Counted from the first letter of the stretch, positions 27,133-36,173 are shown. The stretch is DNA of 36,173 nucleotides from Triparma columacea (GCA_030267965.1 BRYA01000139.1:4811-40983), one strand, 5' to 3'. Made by a program: numbers and translations. The notes: a model not told the origin generated them from the letters alone.

Positions 27133-28870
27133 TCAACAAAGCAAGTCTTTTATAGCCTCGCTCACAACCACCTCACCATTGACGTAACTGAGATGGTTGT
27201 CATCTATGGACTTTGAGTCGCCGTACAGGTAATTAACCATGATGCCGTAGCTGCGAAGAACGAAAACATGGAAAGGGTTAAAAACGGGAAGGATGACTCT
27301 CAAAAACTAAGGCAGCGCCGCCCTCACCTTGTCTGGTAACCCTTTCTTGTCTGATTTGCGAGAAAATTGATTCGGTGAAGTTCCGCCCCATTTGAGAGAT
27401 GGAACTTTGACACACCGTCCACAGGCTTACCACGGTGCTGCGAGCAGGAGGACCGAGCGTGTATTGTTAGAACTAGTGTTTTATTTACCGCAAAATGTTA
27501 TAAACAGTGAGTCATAGTCGTCGCTTCGCTCCTCCTCTCCTCCTCTTCTTGTACATTCCCACCTTCTCCAAAACCAAGTATTTCGCTGCAAGTTTCGTTA
27601 GAATCGGGTCCAAGGCCTCTAAGAGTTCAGGCTTCTCGTACCACTTGTTTTCGTTGTCTTCGAGGACAGTAACGAGATGCGAGATGGGGGAGGTAGCAGG
27701 TGGCAACGGGATGGATGCACTTTGGCAGCAATCCAAGAATTTTTCCATGGCGGCCTCATCTCCAAAGATGAACTCGGAAGTCGGAGCAAACTTCCCTTCT
27801 TGTGACGTCTTGTTGAGAAACCACCGTCGGAACCTCGGCACAGGGGAGAGGGTCGCGAAGGTGTCTAGGGAGGGGAATTCTGTTGCTAGTTGGGCAGCTG
27901 CGAAGACCGAGAAGGGGTAGTTAGAATGAGTGCAGAGCAGCGAGGCGAGACATTTTGTCACAACGTCCCCCCGTCTCGCTCCTCATCCATTCTCACCAAC
28001 ACGTTTGATTAGGAAATTTCCCAAGTCTACCCCGGCAAGGCCAGGCTGCGTCGAGTTGATCGAGTAAAAGATGGCTGCAGCCGGGTTGTTAGAATCTGTT
28101 CCGGTGTGGTCGTGGATTTCCTGCATCGTTGATGCCATTGTCGGGACCAGGGCACAGTGTATGAAGACCAAAGGCTCGTCGGGGAGAGAGGGGTGGAAGA
28201 AGCCGAAGCACCTCCGGCCACCTCCGAGGCGCAAGCGCAAATCGTCTAGGGACTGAAGCGGGTGAACAGATTCCTTCTTGGCAATCGTCTCAATTATCGA
28301 CGCTGGAGTAGAGTCATATGTAATTCTACGCAACTCGAGGATTCCAGCAGAGAACCAGTTCGAGAGCTGGGCCCTCATGTTGAAGTCCAGCTCGTCCAAT
28401 TCTCGGTTCTCCGACTTCAGCGCTCGAACGTCAGATCGAATAGATACGATGGTTTTCATCCCAGAAGGGGTAGAGGACAGGATGGAGGAAAACAACTTCT
28501 CATATGTCGGCGTACAGGCAGCACGGAGCTTTGCAGGATTGGGAGGGGCAGAGCAAAGTCTCTTCAGAGCCACATTATCGACGCCATGGGTTGACGTTAG
28601 GTGGGAGAGAGTATCTAGTTTTTTTGAGGGAGAAAGGAGAGGGTAAGTGGAGCAAAAGCTCGCTATCAGGGTGGCGATGGAGGGTTGGGGAGTTGGTTTT
28701 TGGTGGTTAGAGGACGGGTTTAAGATCGCGTCGATTGTGTCGTTTGGATTGAAATGGAGGGGAGGTGGGGAGGAGGAGGAGGAGGAGGTGAAGGAGAGGG
28801 AGGAGGGGAGAATATTGGAGATGGGAAGGCGAGATGCGCGGTATCTCGAGAGGGGTCGTAAACGTGACAT
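27133..28870 (-). CDS. MLYCD: Malonyl-CoA decarboxylase
   Basis: Four exons (28870-27997, 27897-27563, 27437-27328, 27250-27133) give 478 residues, close to the 493 of the human enzyme. The N-terminal half is helical and includes LRAACTPTYEKLF, LSNWFSAGILELRRITYDS and ESVHPLQSLDDLRLRL. The catalytic GNAT-like half has RRCFGFFHPSLPDEPLVFIHCAL, FYSINSTQPGLAGVDLGNFLIKRV, FATLSPVPRF and KFHLSNGAELHRINFLAN, then YGIMVNYLYG. The catalytic Ser/His pair of the family falls in the SINSTQPGL and KFHLSNGA segments. The enzyme converts malonyl-CoA to acetyl-CoA and CO2, controlling fatty-acid synthesis and oxidation. A basic, Ser-rich leader (MSRLRPLSRYRASRLP) suggests the mitochondrion; the C-terminus (DLLC) lacks the peroxisomal SKL signal found in animals. 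Confidence 0.95.
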
Positions 28871-29538
28871 TCTTAATGTTGTACAAAAGCGATGATGAAA
28901 GAACAGATAGCTAGGGGGGAGGTAGCTTTATGATCAAAAATCGACACTGAGGAGAGGGGCAAGAAAAATAGCCTTAGAGAGAGTCCTGTCGTGTTCAGGG
29001 CCACTCAATAGCCTTTTACGAACTCAAATCGATGCTAAGGTCCTTTTTTTGGGGTAACAAATACAGAATTGGTTGCTAGGACCGACAGCGAAAAAATAAA
29101 AATAAAATCGTAAAATAGTAGATATCTTGTTCTTTTGATACCTTAAATTGCTTAGGATATATATTAATCAATCAAAATTTTATATAATACAATAAAATTT
29201 CATTGAATCAATTTTGACTAAATAAGAAAAAATATTTTTTAGAATATATTTTCATCCAATATTTGTACTCATAAAGTTATGAATATGATTCAAATAAAAC
29301 TTTTAACTTACAAATAAAGATAAATGCTGATAGATAAAACAAAAAATATTTAACTTTGTTGATACTTTTATCAAGTAATTAAGACTTTTTGAAATATTTT
29401 ATTAATCATGTGTTAATGACTTAAAAGAAAATTATTGGTTGAAAACCTTATTTAATTTTATCCCAAAAAAATTGTCAAATTTTCTTGCTCAGGGTTCTTC
29501 CCCGAAAACTGTTCTTCTCTGGCCAGTCTTATCTTATC
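28871..29538. other. Gene-free spacer with AT-rich island
   Basis: This 668-bp region between two divergent genes contains no ORF or RNA gene that I can support. From about 29040 to 29480 base composition changes sharply to AT-rich (many A and T runs, very few G or C), while flanks and other spacers are GC-rich or balanced. No target-site duplication or terminal repeat is seen. Degenerate frames on the reverse strand (rich in Lys, Phe, Tyr, Ile) resemble organellar DNA, but no gene is recognised. Confidence 0.6.
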
Positions 29539-30523
29539 ATGGGCAACTTCTTCTCATCCAGCTGCGACTACGATAGCGGATGGAGCAAGAGCAACGCTTG
29601 CCCTCCCGGTTTTGAAGTCATTGAGGACTGCGGGTGGTTCTCTTCTTCCATTTCATGCAGGGCGCCTTCCAGTGGATTTGACGCCAGGGCTGTCCCTGCA
29701 AGTGACCAATTTACCACTAGGAGCAGTTGCACGTCTGATCCTACCAACCCCTCCAGGTGAGACGCAAACACCAGGTGTAGGGGAAAACAAATCAAGTGGC
29801 AATGCACGCAAGTGGCAAGCACGGTTGGGACAGAAGATATCAATGTAGTTTATATTCATGAACTAATCCCCCCCCCACCCACCCCCCCAACCCTCTACGT
29901 GACTCGCTTCGCTCGTCGCCCGCAGCGGTGGCGCATCACCTCCCAGCGTGAGCTGCGGTAGCAGTCACAGCCTTGCTTCGGAAACCTACCAGCGTTGCTG
30001 CAACGGGGGTTCGACCTGCACGTCCAGCAACACGTACGGGTGGACCCGCTTCGTCGTCTGCAAGAACAACTACGGGGACATGGTTTTCGACACCTCCAAC
30101 CCCGAGGACTGCATGAACAAGATAACTTCTGGCTTGACCAACAACTTCATCGCCCAGAGGTGGTGCAAGAGCGAAGGCATGGATGGGTGCTGGCTTCCCT
30201 ACTCCGTTCAGTCCGACGGTAGCTGTTTCCCCTACGGTTCCATGCAGTGGGACAGCACGTCCTGGGACGCCAAGTCAAAGTTGGGTGGTTCCGAGATCCT
30301 TCTTAACGGCGCCGGTCCCATCGTCGGTTTGGCGGAGGTGGGGGCGCCTACGTCGACTACGCAGACGAACATAAAGTCAGGACCTATTGGAGCGACTGCT
30401 GGCGCAGGCCTGGCATGCGTGTTTGGTATCTCCATGTTCCTTAATAAGAAGCAGAAGAGGTCCAACAAACCCGCTGGTGTAGAGATGAAGGACGGGCAGT
30501 TGCATGCTGTTAAGACTGTTTAA
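29539..30523 (+). CDS. Cys-rich single-pass membrane protein, unknown function
   Basis: Exons 29539-29756 and 29926-30523 (phase 2) give 271 residues from the ATG at 29539. The start MGNFFSSS fits the N-myristoylation pattern (Gly2, Ser6), and there is no signal peptide. About 16 Cys are spread over the first 200 residues (YDSGWSKSNACPPGF, RCCNGGSTC, RWCKSEGMDGCWLPY, GSCFPYG). One TM helix near residues 226-244 (GATAGAGLACVFGISMFL) is followed by a basic stop-transfer sequence (NKKQKRSNK). A myristoylated N-terminus and a Cys-rich domain before a C-terminal anchor is an odd combination. If disulfides form, the protein would face a lumen or the outside and need a non-classical entry route. I do not recognise the family. 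Confidence 0.78.
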
Positions 30524-30659
30524 AGGGACGTGATTGCACGATGGCTTAGGGGGGAAGGGATGGGGCTGCAAAAATGCTGTTACTTTAACAGCAAAGCCAA
30601 TTCCTTGTACGAAAACAATCCAGTAAATTTTCAGCAATCCTCCCTTCGTTGCTCTCTTT

Positions 30660-32551
30660 CTACTCCTCGTCCTCTTCGTCATCACTCCCATCTTCGCTTT
30701 CGTCTTCCTCATCGTCTTCCTCCTCGTCATCGCTTTCATTGAATTCCATGGGCACCCTGTAAAGCCTCATGACAGGTTTGTTAGGGTCCTTCAAAAGCAC
30801 GTACTTCCCCTCCTCCTGCTTCTGCAGCAGCTCCACCAGCATCTTCATGACCCCCCACATGTTCTGGACCGTCATGTTCAGCTGCGTCGCGAAGTCCACG
30901 GGCTTGAGGGACTGCGTGGCCACGACCCTGTGCTCCTCCCTGTTCTTGCTCGATACCCTAGAGACGTACCCCAGCTTCATTACGTCCGCCCCCGCCAGGA
31001 TGCTCTGCGCCGACCACCGTGCGAGTTTCGCGCTGTTGTTCTTGAGCTCGGTGGCGAGCACGGCCCCCTTTTGTCCGTCGATCTTCTTGGCCCACTCGAT
31101 TCCCCCTGACTTCGTACCGTCCCACTCGTTCAGCGCGTACGCGGTCATGTACTGCTCTACGTTGTGGGTGGTTGACTTCTTCCCTACGAAGGAGGTCTGG
31201 GTTTTGTTGACGATGCCGTGGACCTCGCACCTCATGACCAGCTTGATGTCGTTGTCTCCGCCCTCCTCGCCCTTGGGACCTGAACCGAGCGTGAACTTCC
31301 TGTACCTGTAACCGACACTGGCCGGCTCCTTGCCCTCGTCGTCCTCATCGTCGAAGAAGGGGTTCTCGTTCTCGAGTTTCTGCGAGGAGAGAAGGAGACA
31401 AGGCAAAAAAAGGGGAGTGGGGGGAGGAGGGAAGATGGGTGAGAATAAGGGCTTCTTTCGTCTCTCCTGTGTAATTCAACTCGTGCACCGATACCTCCCT
31501 CGCTACCGTCGCCTCCCGTCCCGTTTCTCACCTTCCTCCCCTGAGCCTTAAGAATTTGCTGTGAGAAGTTCTGGTTGACTTGCGTGGCCTCTAGGCTGAG
31601 TTTCTCTGGCGTGTTTACGGAGTCTGGGTCGTCCTCCGATACCGTCGGCGGGTCGTTCGAGGTTTCGCTGACCGTGAGGTAGTCGAACTGGCTGTCGTCC
31701 CTCTTGTCGAAGAAGAGGGTCCCTCCAGGTAGTTTCTGGACGACAATGTCCCAGGGGTAGATGGAGCGGGCGGAGGCCATGAGGTGGGCGACGATGGCGT
31801 CGGTGGCGTAGACGTTGCCGACGCCTTCGACGGCGAGGCGCTCGATGACGGGGTCCTCCATGGTGGTGACGGGGTAAAACAACTTGTTGTCGAAGCGACG
31901 GAGGGCGGGGGCAGACTTGGTGTTGACTTTGTCGTAGGAGTCGTTGTAAGTGTCGAGGAAGCCGGCCCACATAACGTCGGTCTCCGAGGGCTTGTTGGCC
32001 TTGAGCTTGGGGAGCTGGGCGAGGTCGAACTCTTCGACAATTGTCCACTCGGTGGCAACCTTGACAGAGGCCTGCCTGTCGATCCTGTTGTTCCACCTGT
32101 TGTTCTTCCCCTTCCCCCACGCCGCCGCCCTTGCCTTGGCCCACTTGTTCCTCTGGGGCTGGTTCCTGTGGTCCTTCTTCTCAGAGGTTTCAGCGGTTCC
32201 GCCACCGAAGCGGTTGCGGAGCTGAGCGTTCTTGTTCTTGGGCTGGTACGTCTTCTTCTTCCACTGCTGGTTCTTTTGAGCCTTCGAGGTATCGACAAGC
32301 TGGAAGGTGTCCTCCTCGTCCACATCCACCTTGTACGCGAGCTCCTCGTTTCCTCCCTCATCTGTGCGACGGCGGTTGTTGTACTGCTTCTGCCAGGAGG
32401 CGCTAGCAGTGAAGTCGGCACACTTCCCGAGGCGGTCACTCTTGGCAAATCCGGCGAAGGGAAGCTTGCTGAACTGCGAGACGAGGACTGTGGGGTTGGG
32501 ACCCCAGGTGTCTGAGTTTACCTCCATTTGGGGAGCTTGAAAAGTTGACAT
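30660..32551 (-). CDS. EIF3D: Translation initiation factor 3 subunit D
   Basis: Two exons (32551-31532, 31379-30660; phase 0) give 579 residues. Signatures are [29 protein letters not shown] and [17 protein letters not shown] near the N-terminus; the RNA-binding basic region about 110-165 ([28 protein letters not shown]); and the cap-binding fold beginning [22 protein letters not shown] and continuing through [25 protein letters not shown] and [20 protein letters not shown]. The C-terminus is a long acidic tail ([21 protein letters not shown] split by other residues). eIF3d binds the mRNA 5' cap on selected transcripts and sits on the 40S head. The length is close to the 548 of the human protein. 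Long antisense frames over the basic region are shadows. Confidence 0.95.
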
Positions 32552-32943
32552 AGACTACGATGGGGGTGATGATGGGTGATTAGGGGGGGGTTATGTGTGT
32601 TAGAGGATGTTGAGGGATATAAATGGTTGTTACTTAAATGTTTGGCTTGAAAATGGCTCCCTCTCTCCATGACCGCTCAATCGGGGATGTGAGCATTAGT
32701 TCAAATGTGCTTGTTTAGTGAACTCAAGGTGTCGATAGTATTTGTGATGCGATGGTTAAGGCGACTGGTTGGTATAATATTCGTGTTTGTTCGTCTTTGA
32801 ATTAAATAACAGACCTATAGTTTTTTGGGTGGAGAAATGGAATGGGGGAGGAAGAAGGAAGAGGAAAGAGAGAAGAGATATGAGGAAAGGGGAGTCAAGG
32901 TTGAAGCAATATGATTATGACATTCACAACAACAACCAAGACT
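32552..32943. other. Spacer between eIF3d and BspA-like gene 2
   Basis: 392 bp upstream of eIF3d and downstream of the BspA-like gene; both are on the minus strand. It contains ordinary sequence with a purine-rich stretch (about 32835-32890). No gene or repeat is seen. Confidence 0.5.
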
Positions 32944-34659
32944 TCATAGAAATTCCAGAATTACTCTCCACAAAACTTTCGGGATCTTCTCGCGTGCCTC
33001 ACTTGCCTTAAGCGGGGCTTCAACTCCGCTCAGTCTCTTCCGCTTCAGACTATCCAGTCCGCTTGGTTGATTCTCCACGTGATCCCAGGTTCCCTTGAGG
33101 CACAGTAGAGCGGTGACGCGTTCCATCACAGCGGGTTTGCGGTGCCACCTGTAATGGAGGAGGTCCAAGACAGTCGGTAGATTTTTATCAGCAGCCGCAG
33201 CGATTAGGGCGGTGCAGTTCGAGAAGCAGTCTTCACCGATGGAGACAGCAGGAGATAGAATGAGTTTCGTCAGGGCGGAGCAATCCCTGAAGGCTAATTC
33301 GCCAATCGACGTCACTCCATCTGGGATGGTGATGGCCGTGAGGGAGGAGCATCCTTGGAAGGCGCGTTCGCCAATCATTGTCACTCCGTCCGGGATGGTG
33401 ATGGCCGTGAGAGAGGGGCACCAAGTGAAGGCGCCCTTGCCAATCTCCGTCACTCTGTCCGGGATGGTGATGGCTGTGAGGGAGGAGCATTGGTCGAAGG
33501 CGTGACATCCAATAGTTGTCACTGAGTCCGGGATTGTGATGGTCGTGAGGGAGGAGCATCTGTAGAAGGCTTCACCACCAATCGTTGTCACTCCATCTGG
33601 GATGGTGATGGCCGTGAGGGAAGTGCATCCGTAGAAGGCGCGTCCACCAATCATTGTTACTCCTTCCGGGATGGTGATGGCCGTGAGGGACCAGCATCCT
33701 TCGAAGGCGTGTTTGCCAATCGACCTCACTCCATCTGGGATGGTGATGGCCGTGAGGGAGGAGCATTCTTGGAAGGTGCGATCGCCAATCGTTGTCACTC
33801 CGTCTGGGATGGTGATGGCCGCGAGGGAGAAGCATTTTAAGAAGGCGTGACCATCAATCGTTGTCACTCCATCCGGGATGGTGATGGCCGTGAGGGAGGA
33901 GCATTCTAAGAAGGCACAATCGCCAATCTCCGTCACTCTGTCCGGGATGGTGATGGCCGTGAGGGAGGAGCAAGAACTGAAGGTGTGGGTGCCAATCGTT
34001 GTCACTCCAATTGGGATGGTGATGGCCGTGAGGGAGGAGCATCTGGAGAAGGCGCAAAAGCCAATTGTCGTCACTCCTCCAGGGATGGTGATGGACGTGA
34101 GGGAGGAGCATCCGAAGAAGGCTTCATCGCAAATCATCGTCACTCTGTCCGGGATTGTGATGGCTGCGAGGGAGGAACATCCGTAGAAGGCGCCATATTC
34201 AATCCTCGTCATTCCGTCCGGGATTGTGATGGCCGTGAGGGAGGAGCATTCGTAGAAGGCGCGAGCGTGAATGTCCGTCACTCCGTTTGGGATGGTGATG
34301 GCCGTGAGGGAGGAGCATCCTTTGAAGGCACCCTTACTAATCGTCGTCACTCCGTCCGGGATTGTGATGACTGCGAGGGAGGTGCATCCGTAGAAGGTTT
34401 CATCGGCAATTGTCGTCACTCCTTGTGCAAAAGTCACTTCTGTGAGTTCAGTATTATATGCGAAGCTCTCTGTTCCGGAGTATACTGCTGTTTTGGGAAG
34501 GGAAGAGTCCCCATCATCTGGGTCGTCATAGTCATCACCATAGTCATCACTATAGTCATCACCATAGTCATCACTATAGTCATCACCATACTCATCACCA
34601 TAGTCATAACCATCGTCATCACTATAGTCATCACCATAAGCAAAGTCAAATTCACTCAT
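32944..34659 (-). CDS. BspA-like leucine-rich-repeat protein 2
   Basis: A single exon of 571 residues, a paralog of the gene at 20238-21590. The first 50 residues are an Asp/Tyr-rich repeat (YGDDYSDD units) missing from copy 1. Then come about 18 units of 23 residues (LTAITIPDGVTxIGxxAFxxC) and the shared tail: CTALIAAAADKN, LLHYRWHRK, ALLCLKGTWDHVE, a basic cluster (LKRKRLSG) and REKIPKVLWRVILEFL. Unlike copy 1, units show no regular three-unit order, so the arrays have evolved separately. The conserved tail, rather than repeat count, is likely to define the family. There is no signal peptide. The role is unknown; BspA repeats usually mediate protein binding. Confidence 0.88.
   Translation of the reverse strand: MSEFDFAYGDDYSDDDGYDYGDEYGDDYSDDYGDDYSDDYGDDYDDPDDGDSSLPKTAVYSGTESFAYNTELTEVTFAQGVTTIADETFYGCTSLAVITIPDGVTTISKGAFKGCSSLTAITIPNGVTDIHARAFYECSSLTAITIPDGMTRIEYGAFYGCSSLAAITIPDRVTMICDEAFFGCSSLTSITIPGGVTTIGFCAFSRCSSLTAITIPIGVTTIGTHTFSSCSSLTAITIPDRVTEIGDCAFLECSSLTAITIPDGVTTIDGHAFLKCFSLAAITIPDGVTTIGDRTFQECSSLTAITIPDGVRSIGKHAFEGCWSLTAITIPEGVTMIGGRAFYGCTSLTAITIPDGVTTIGGEAFYRCSSLTTITIPDSVTTIGCHAFDQCSSLTAITIPDRVTEIGKGAFTWCPSLTAITIPDGVTMIGERAFQGCSSLTAITIPDGVTSIGELAFRDCSALTKLILSPAVSIGEDCFSNCTALIAAAADKNLPTVLDLLHYRWHRKPAVMERVTALLCLKGTWDHVENQPSGLDSLKRKRLSGVEAPLKASEAREKIPKVLWRVILEFL
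34515..34640. repeat. CATCAC(C/T)ATAGT coding minisatellite
   Basis: A 12-base unit (CATCACCATAGT and CATCACTATAGT alternating, 24-bp double unit) encodes the acidic Tyr-Gly-Asp-Asp / Tyr-Ser-Asp-Asp N-terminus of BspA-like protein 2. It is open on the other strand too (Ile/Val/Thr or His/Ser), giving spurious frames. Confidence 0.9.
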
Positions 34660-35025
34660 TGTAGGGAAGAGGATCTTTTATCCGTCCCTTCGATAACCTA
34701 ACCCTAACCCTGTATTTATTATACAGTCTTGTCGTCAACAGCTTCAATCCTCAACGAATTCCTACATTATTGACGGGAATCAGGAGGGTTAGTGTGCGAA
34801 AAATCCAAGCCCAATGAATACTCGTGTCTACCGTGATTGAAGAGGGGAAATAACTTGAAGTTGGACGTGAATAGGAGATAAAAATCAACAGTAGGAAAAA
34901 CAACAATAGGTGGAAGCCTCAGCACGTGTTATTATTGTCATTGTTGTCCCGCCTTACCTATATTTCAAAGCTATTTATTTGGGCTGATTTTGGCTCTGAA
35001 ATAATTCCTATTATATATCCCAATT
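34660..35025. promoter_or_regulatory. Head-to-head spacer of BspA-like gene 2 and NAA20, duplicated copy
   Basis: No gene lies here. The block 34740-34967 matches 19777-20150 in inverted orientation. The most conserved 47 bp (34921-34967, TTATTATTGTCATTGTTGTC then CCGCCTTACCTATATTTC) end only 58 bp before the NAA20 start codon, so the copied stretch could serve both genes. A short telomere-like run (CCTAACCCTAACCCT) is at about 34697-34711 and is not found in copy 1. Confidence 0.65.
34695..34712. repeat. Short interstitial telomere-like run
   Basis: AACCTAACCCTAACCCTG contains about two and a half CCCTAA units, the telomere repeat of many eukaryotes including heterokonts. It is short enough to be chance or a transcription-factor site (telo-box), often found in promoters of translation genes in plants. 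Confidence 0.6.
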
Positions 35026-36002
35026 ATGACAACATTACGGAGATTTGAACTTGACGATCTTCTTAAATTTAATAATATTAATCTAGATGGATTAACAGAA
35101 ACGTATAATATTGGGTAAGGGAGACAAACAGGGATGCTGCGTTTATATCCGAGAGTGTATGTGTGTATGTGTGTGTAGTGTATGACACATACACACACAT
35201 AGGCACGCAAACACACACACACACTACCCACGCACACACATACGCACACACATACGCACACACATACACACACACTCACACACAACACTCACTCACACAA
35301 CACTCACTCTCTCTCTCTCACCCAACCCAGCTTCTACCTAGAATACATGTCACGATGGCCAGAATACTTTGAGACAGCAGTTTCCTCCAACAAATCACTC
35401 ATGGGTTACTGCATGGGCAAGTCAGAGGGCTCAGAGGAGGTGAGTAGTATTATACATACACATACACACACACATACACACACACATACACACACACATA
35501 CATGCATACAATACTGTGAGGAACTACAGTGACTACAGTGCCCATCTATCTGTCTTCTTGTGTGCCCATCTCTTCCATCCAATCTATCTCTACCATACTC
35601 AACCACTTCATACTTCTTCCAGGTATATCTAACCCAAAGGTAATACCTCCCCCCCCCTCCCCCCCTCCCCAGCTCTGGCACGGTCACGTCACTGCCGTAA
35701 CCGTCGCTCCCGAGTACCGTCGTCAGGGTCTGGCCCGTACTTTAATGTCTTCCCTCGAGTTGACAACCTCCCACCTTTACAACGCCAACTTCGTGGACCT
35801 CTTCGTAAGGTCCTCCAACAACAGGGCTATAGGAATGTACGAGAAGCTTGGGTACAAGGTATACAGGAGGGTGCTAGGGTACTACAGCGGGGTCAACCCG
35901 GAGGACGGGCTGGACATGAGGAAGGCAATGGAGAGGGATAAGGACAAGAAATCTATGGTGCCACTGGAGCACCCTATCACACCGGAGGAACTGGAGTGGT
36001 AG
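35026..36002 (+). CDS. NAA20: N-alpha-acetyltransferase 20, NatB catalytic subunit
   Basis: Exons 35026-35114, 35331-35439 and 35673-36002 give 175 residues (human NAA20 has 178). The start MTTLRRFELDDLLKFNNINLD is almost the family consensus, followed by LTETYNIGFYLEYMSRWPEYF across the first junction, LMGYCMGKSEGS, WHGHVTAVTVAPEYRRQGLA with the acetyl-CoA loop RRQGLA, VDLFVRSSNNRAIGMYEKLGYKVYRRV, YYSGVNPEDGLDMRKAM and PLEHPITPEEL. NatB acetylates the N-termini of proteins beginning Met-Asp, Met-Glu, Met-Asn or Met-Gln, on ribosomes with the auxiliary subunit NAA25. Both introns carry CA microsatellites, and the second ends in a C-run next to the acceptor. The shared promoter lies head to head with BspA-like gene 2. 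Confidence 0.95.
35155..35300. repeat. CA/TG microsatellite in NAA20 intron 1
   Basis: GTGTATGTGTGTATGTG runs into imperfect ACACACAT and ACGCACAC units over about 145 bp. The TG-rich left arm and CA-rich right arm are complementary, so the transcript could fold into a hairpin. A CT run follows before the acceptor. Confidence 0.9.
35453..35507. repeat. CA microsatellite in NAA20 intron 2
   Basis: ACACACACAT units repeat near the donor of the second NAA20 intron. Confidence 0.9.
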
Positions 36003-36173
36003 AACACCCATCAGCCCCAAAACCTCAAGTAAGCCGAGCAAACGCATGTATATAATGAAGAGCAGTGTGTGTGTGTTTTTGATATTATGAAATTGCAAAA
36101 TTGCCAAATTACATTGTACGCATCCATCCCCCCCCCAAAATCGAGGGGAGTATTTAAAAAGGTCTCCTCCTCT
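36003..36173. other. NAA20 3' flank
   Basis: Non-coding, with a TG run near 36066-36076 and a C-run at 36129-36136. No further gene is seen before the window ends. Confidence 0.5.

Noticed and set aside
31548..32515. Long antisense and alternate-frame ORFs over eIF3d (Arg/Pro/Ser-rich or Leu/Val-rich)
   Set aside because: eIF3d is strongly conserved in its own frame; the others are GC-bias shadows.
33212..34701. Plus-strand and second-frame ORFs across the second BspA array and the acidic N-terminal repeat
   Set aside because: Same cause as above: periodic DNA with no stop codons in any frame, and no homology.
35155..35532. Small ORFs of Cys/Val or His/Thr runs near NAA20
   Set aside because: CA/TG microsatellites inside introns.

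Overview
This is nuclear DNA from a eukaryotic alga, most probably a heterokont (stramenopile) of the Parmales/bolidophyte or diatom kind. The reasons are: short spliceosomal introns (about 80-330 bp, GT(G/A)AG...CAG) in most genes; plastid-type bipartite leaders; a plastid Ycf49-family protein; a ciliary assembly factor (CFAP300), implying a flagellated stage; and BspA-like leucine-rich-repeat genes, which are abundant in these algae. No operons, rRNA or tRNA genes, CRISPR arrays or transposase genes were seen. There is one 26-base assembly gap (23602-23627). The species assignment is inference.

Layout, left to right (exon structures were worked out by hand from splice signals, reading frame and family conservation). 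A START-domain protein (-, cut by the left edge) is followed by an almost empty stretch to 3.4 kb, a small four-helix membrane protein (-) and a plastid DUF3593-DUF2499 (Ycf49) fusion (+). Next come a NEDD8/Rub1-type ubiquitin-like modifier in three exons (-), a cyclin Y family protein carrying an N-terminal WW domain (+), and a small two-helix membrane protein (+). A six-C2-domain plus leucine-rich-repeat protein (-) lies head to head with an Hv1-type voltage-gated proton channel (+). Then a tandem zinc-finger protein (+), an NDUFAF3-like complex I assembly factor (-), a coiled-coil protein (+) and COQ2 (-). A BspA-like LRR gene (+) follows, then an organelle-targeted dynamin/EHD-like GTPase (+), a plastid membrane protein (-), CFAP300 (-), a cupin with a Cys-rich tail (+), malonyl-CoA decarboxylase (-), a Cys-rich single-pass protein (+), eIF3d (-), a second BspA-like LRR gene (-) and the NatB catalytic subunit NAA20 (+).

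Most genes are unrelated housekeeping functions: translation (eIF3d), N-terminal acetylation (NAA20), neddylation, ubiquinone synthesis and complex I assembly, malonyl-CoA turnover, and cilium assembly. Eight gene pairs are head to head, most with short shared upstream regions. The two BspA-like genes and parts of their upstream regions are an inverted duplication about 11 kb apart, each placed head to head with a conserved housekeeping gene (COQ2, NAA20).

The most unusual items are the six-C2+LRR protein, the WW-cyclin Y fusion, the DUF3593-DUF2499 fusion, the inverted BspA duplication with a 207-bp higher-order repeat in only one copy, C-homopolymer tracts on the sense strand of many introns, and an AT-rich island at about 29.04-29.48 kb.
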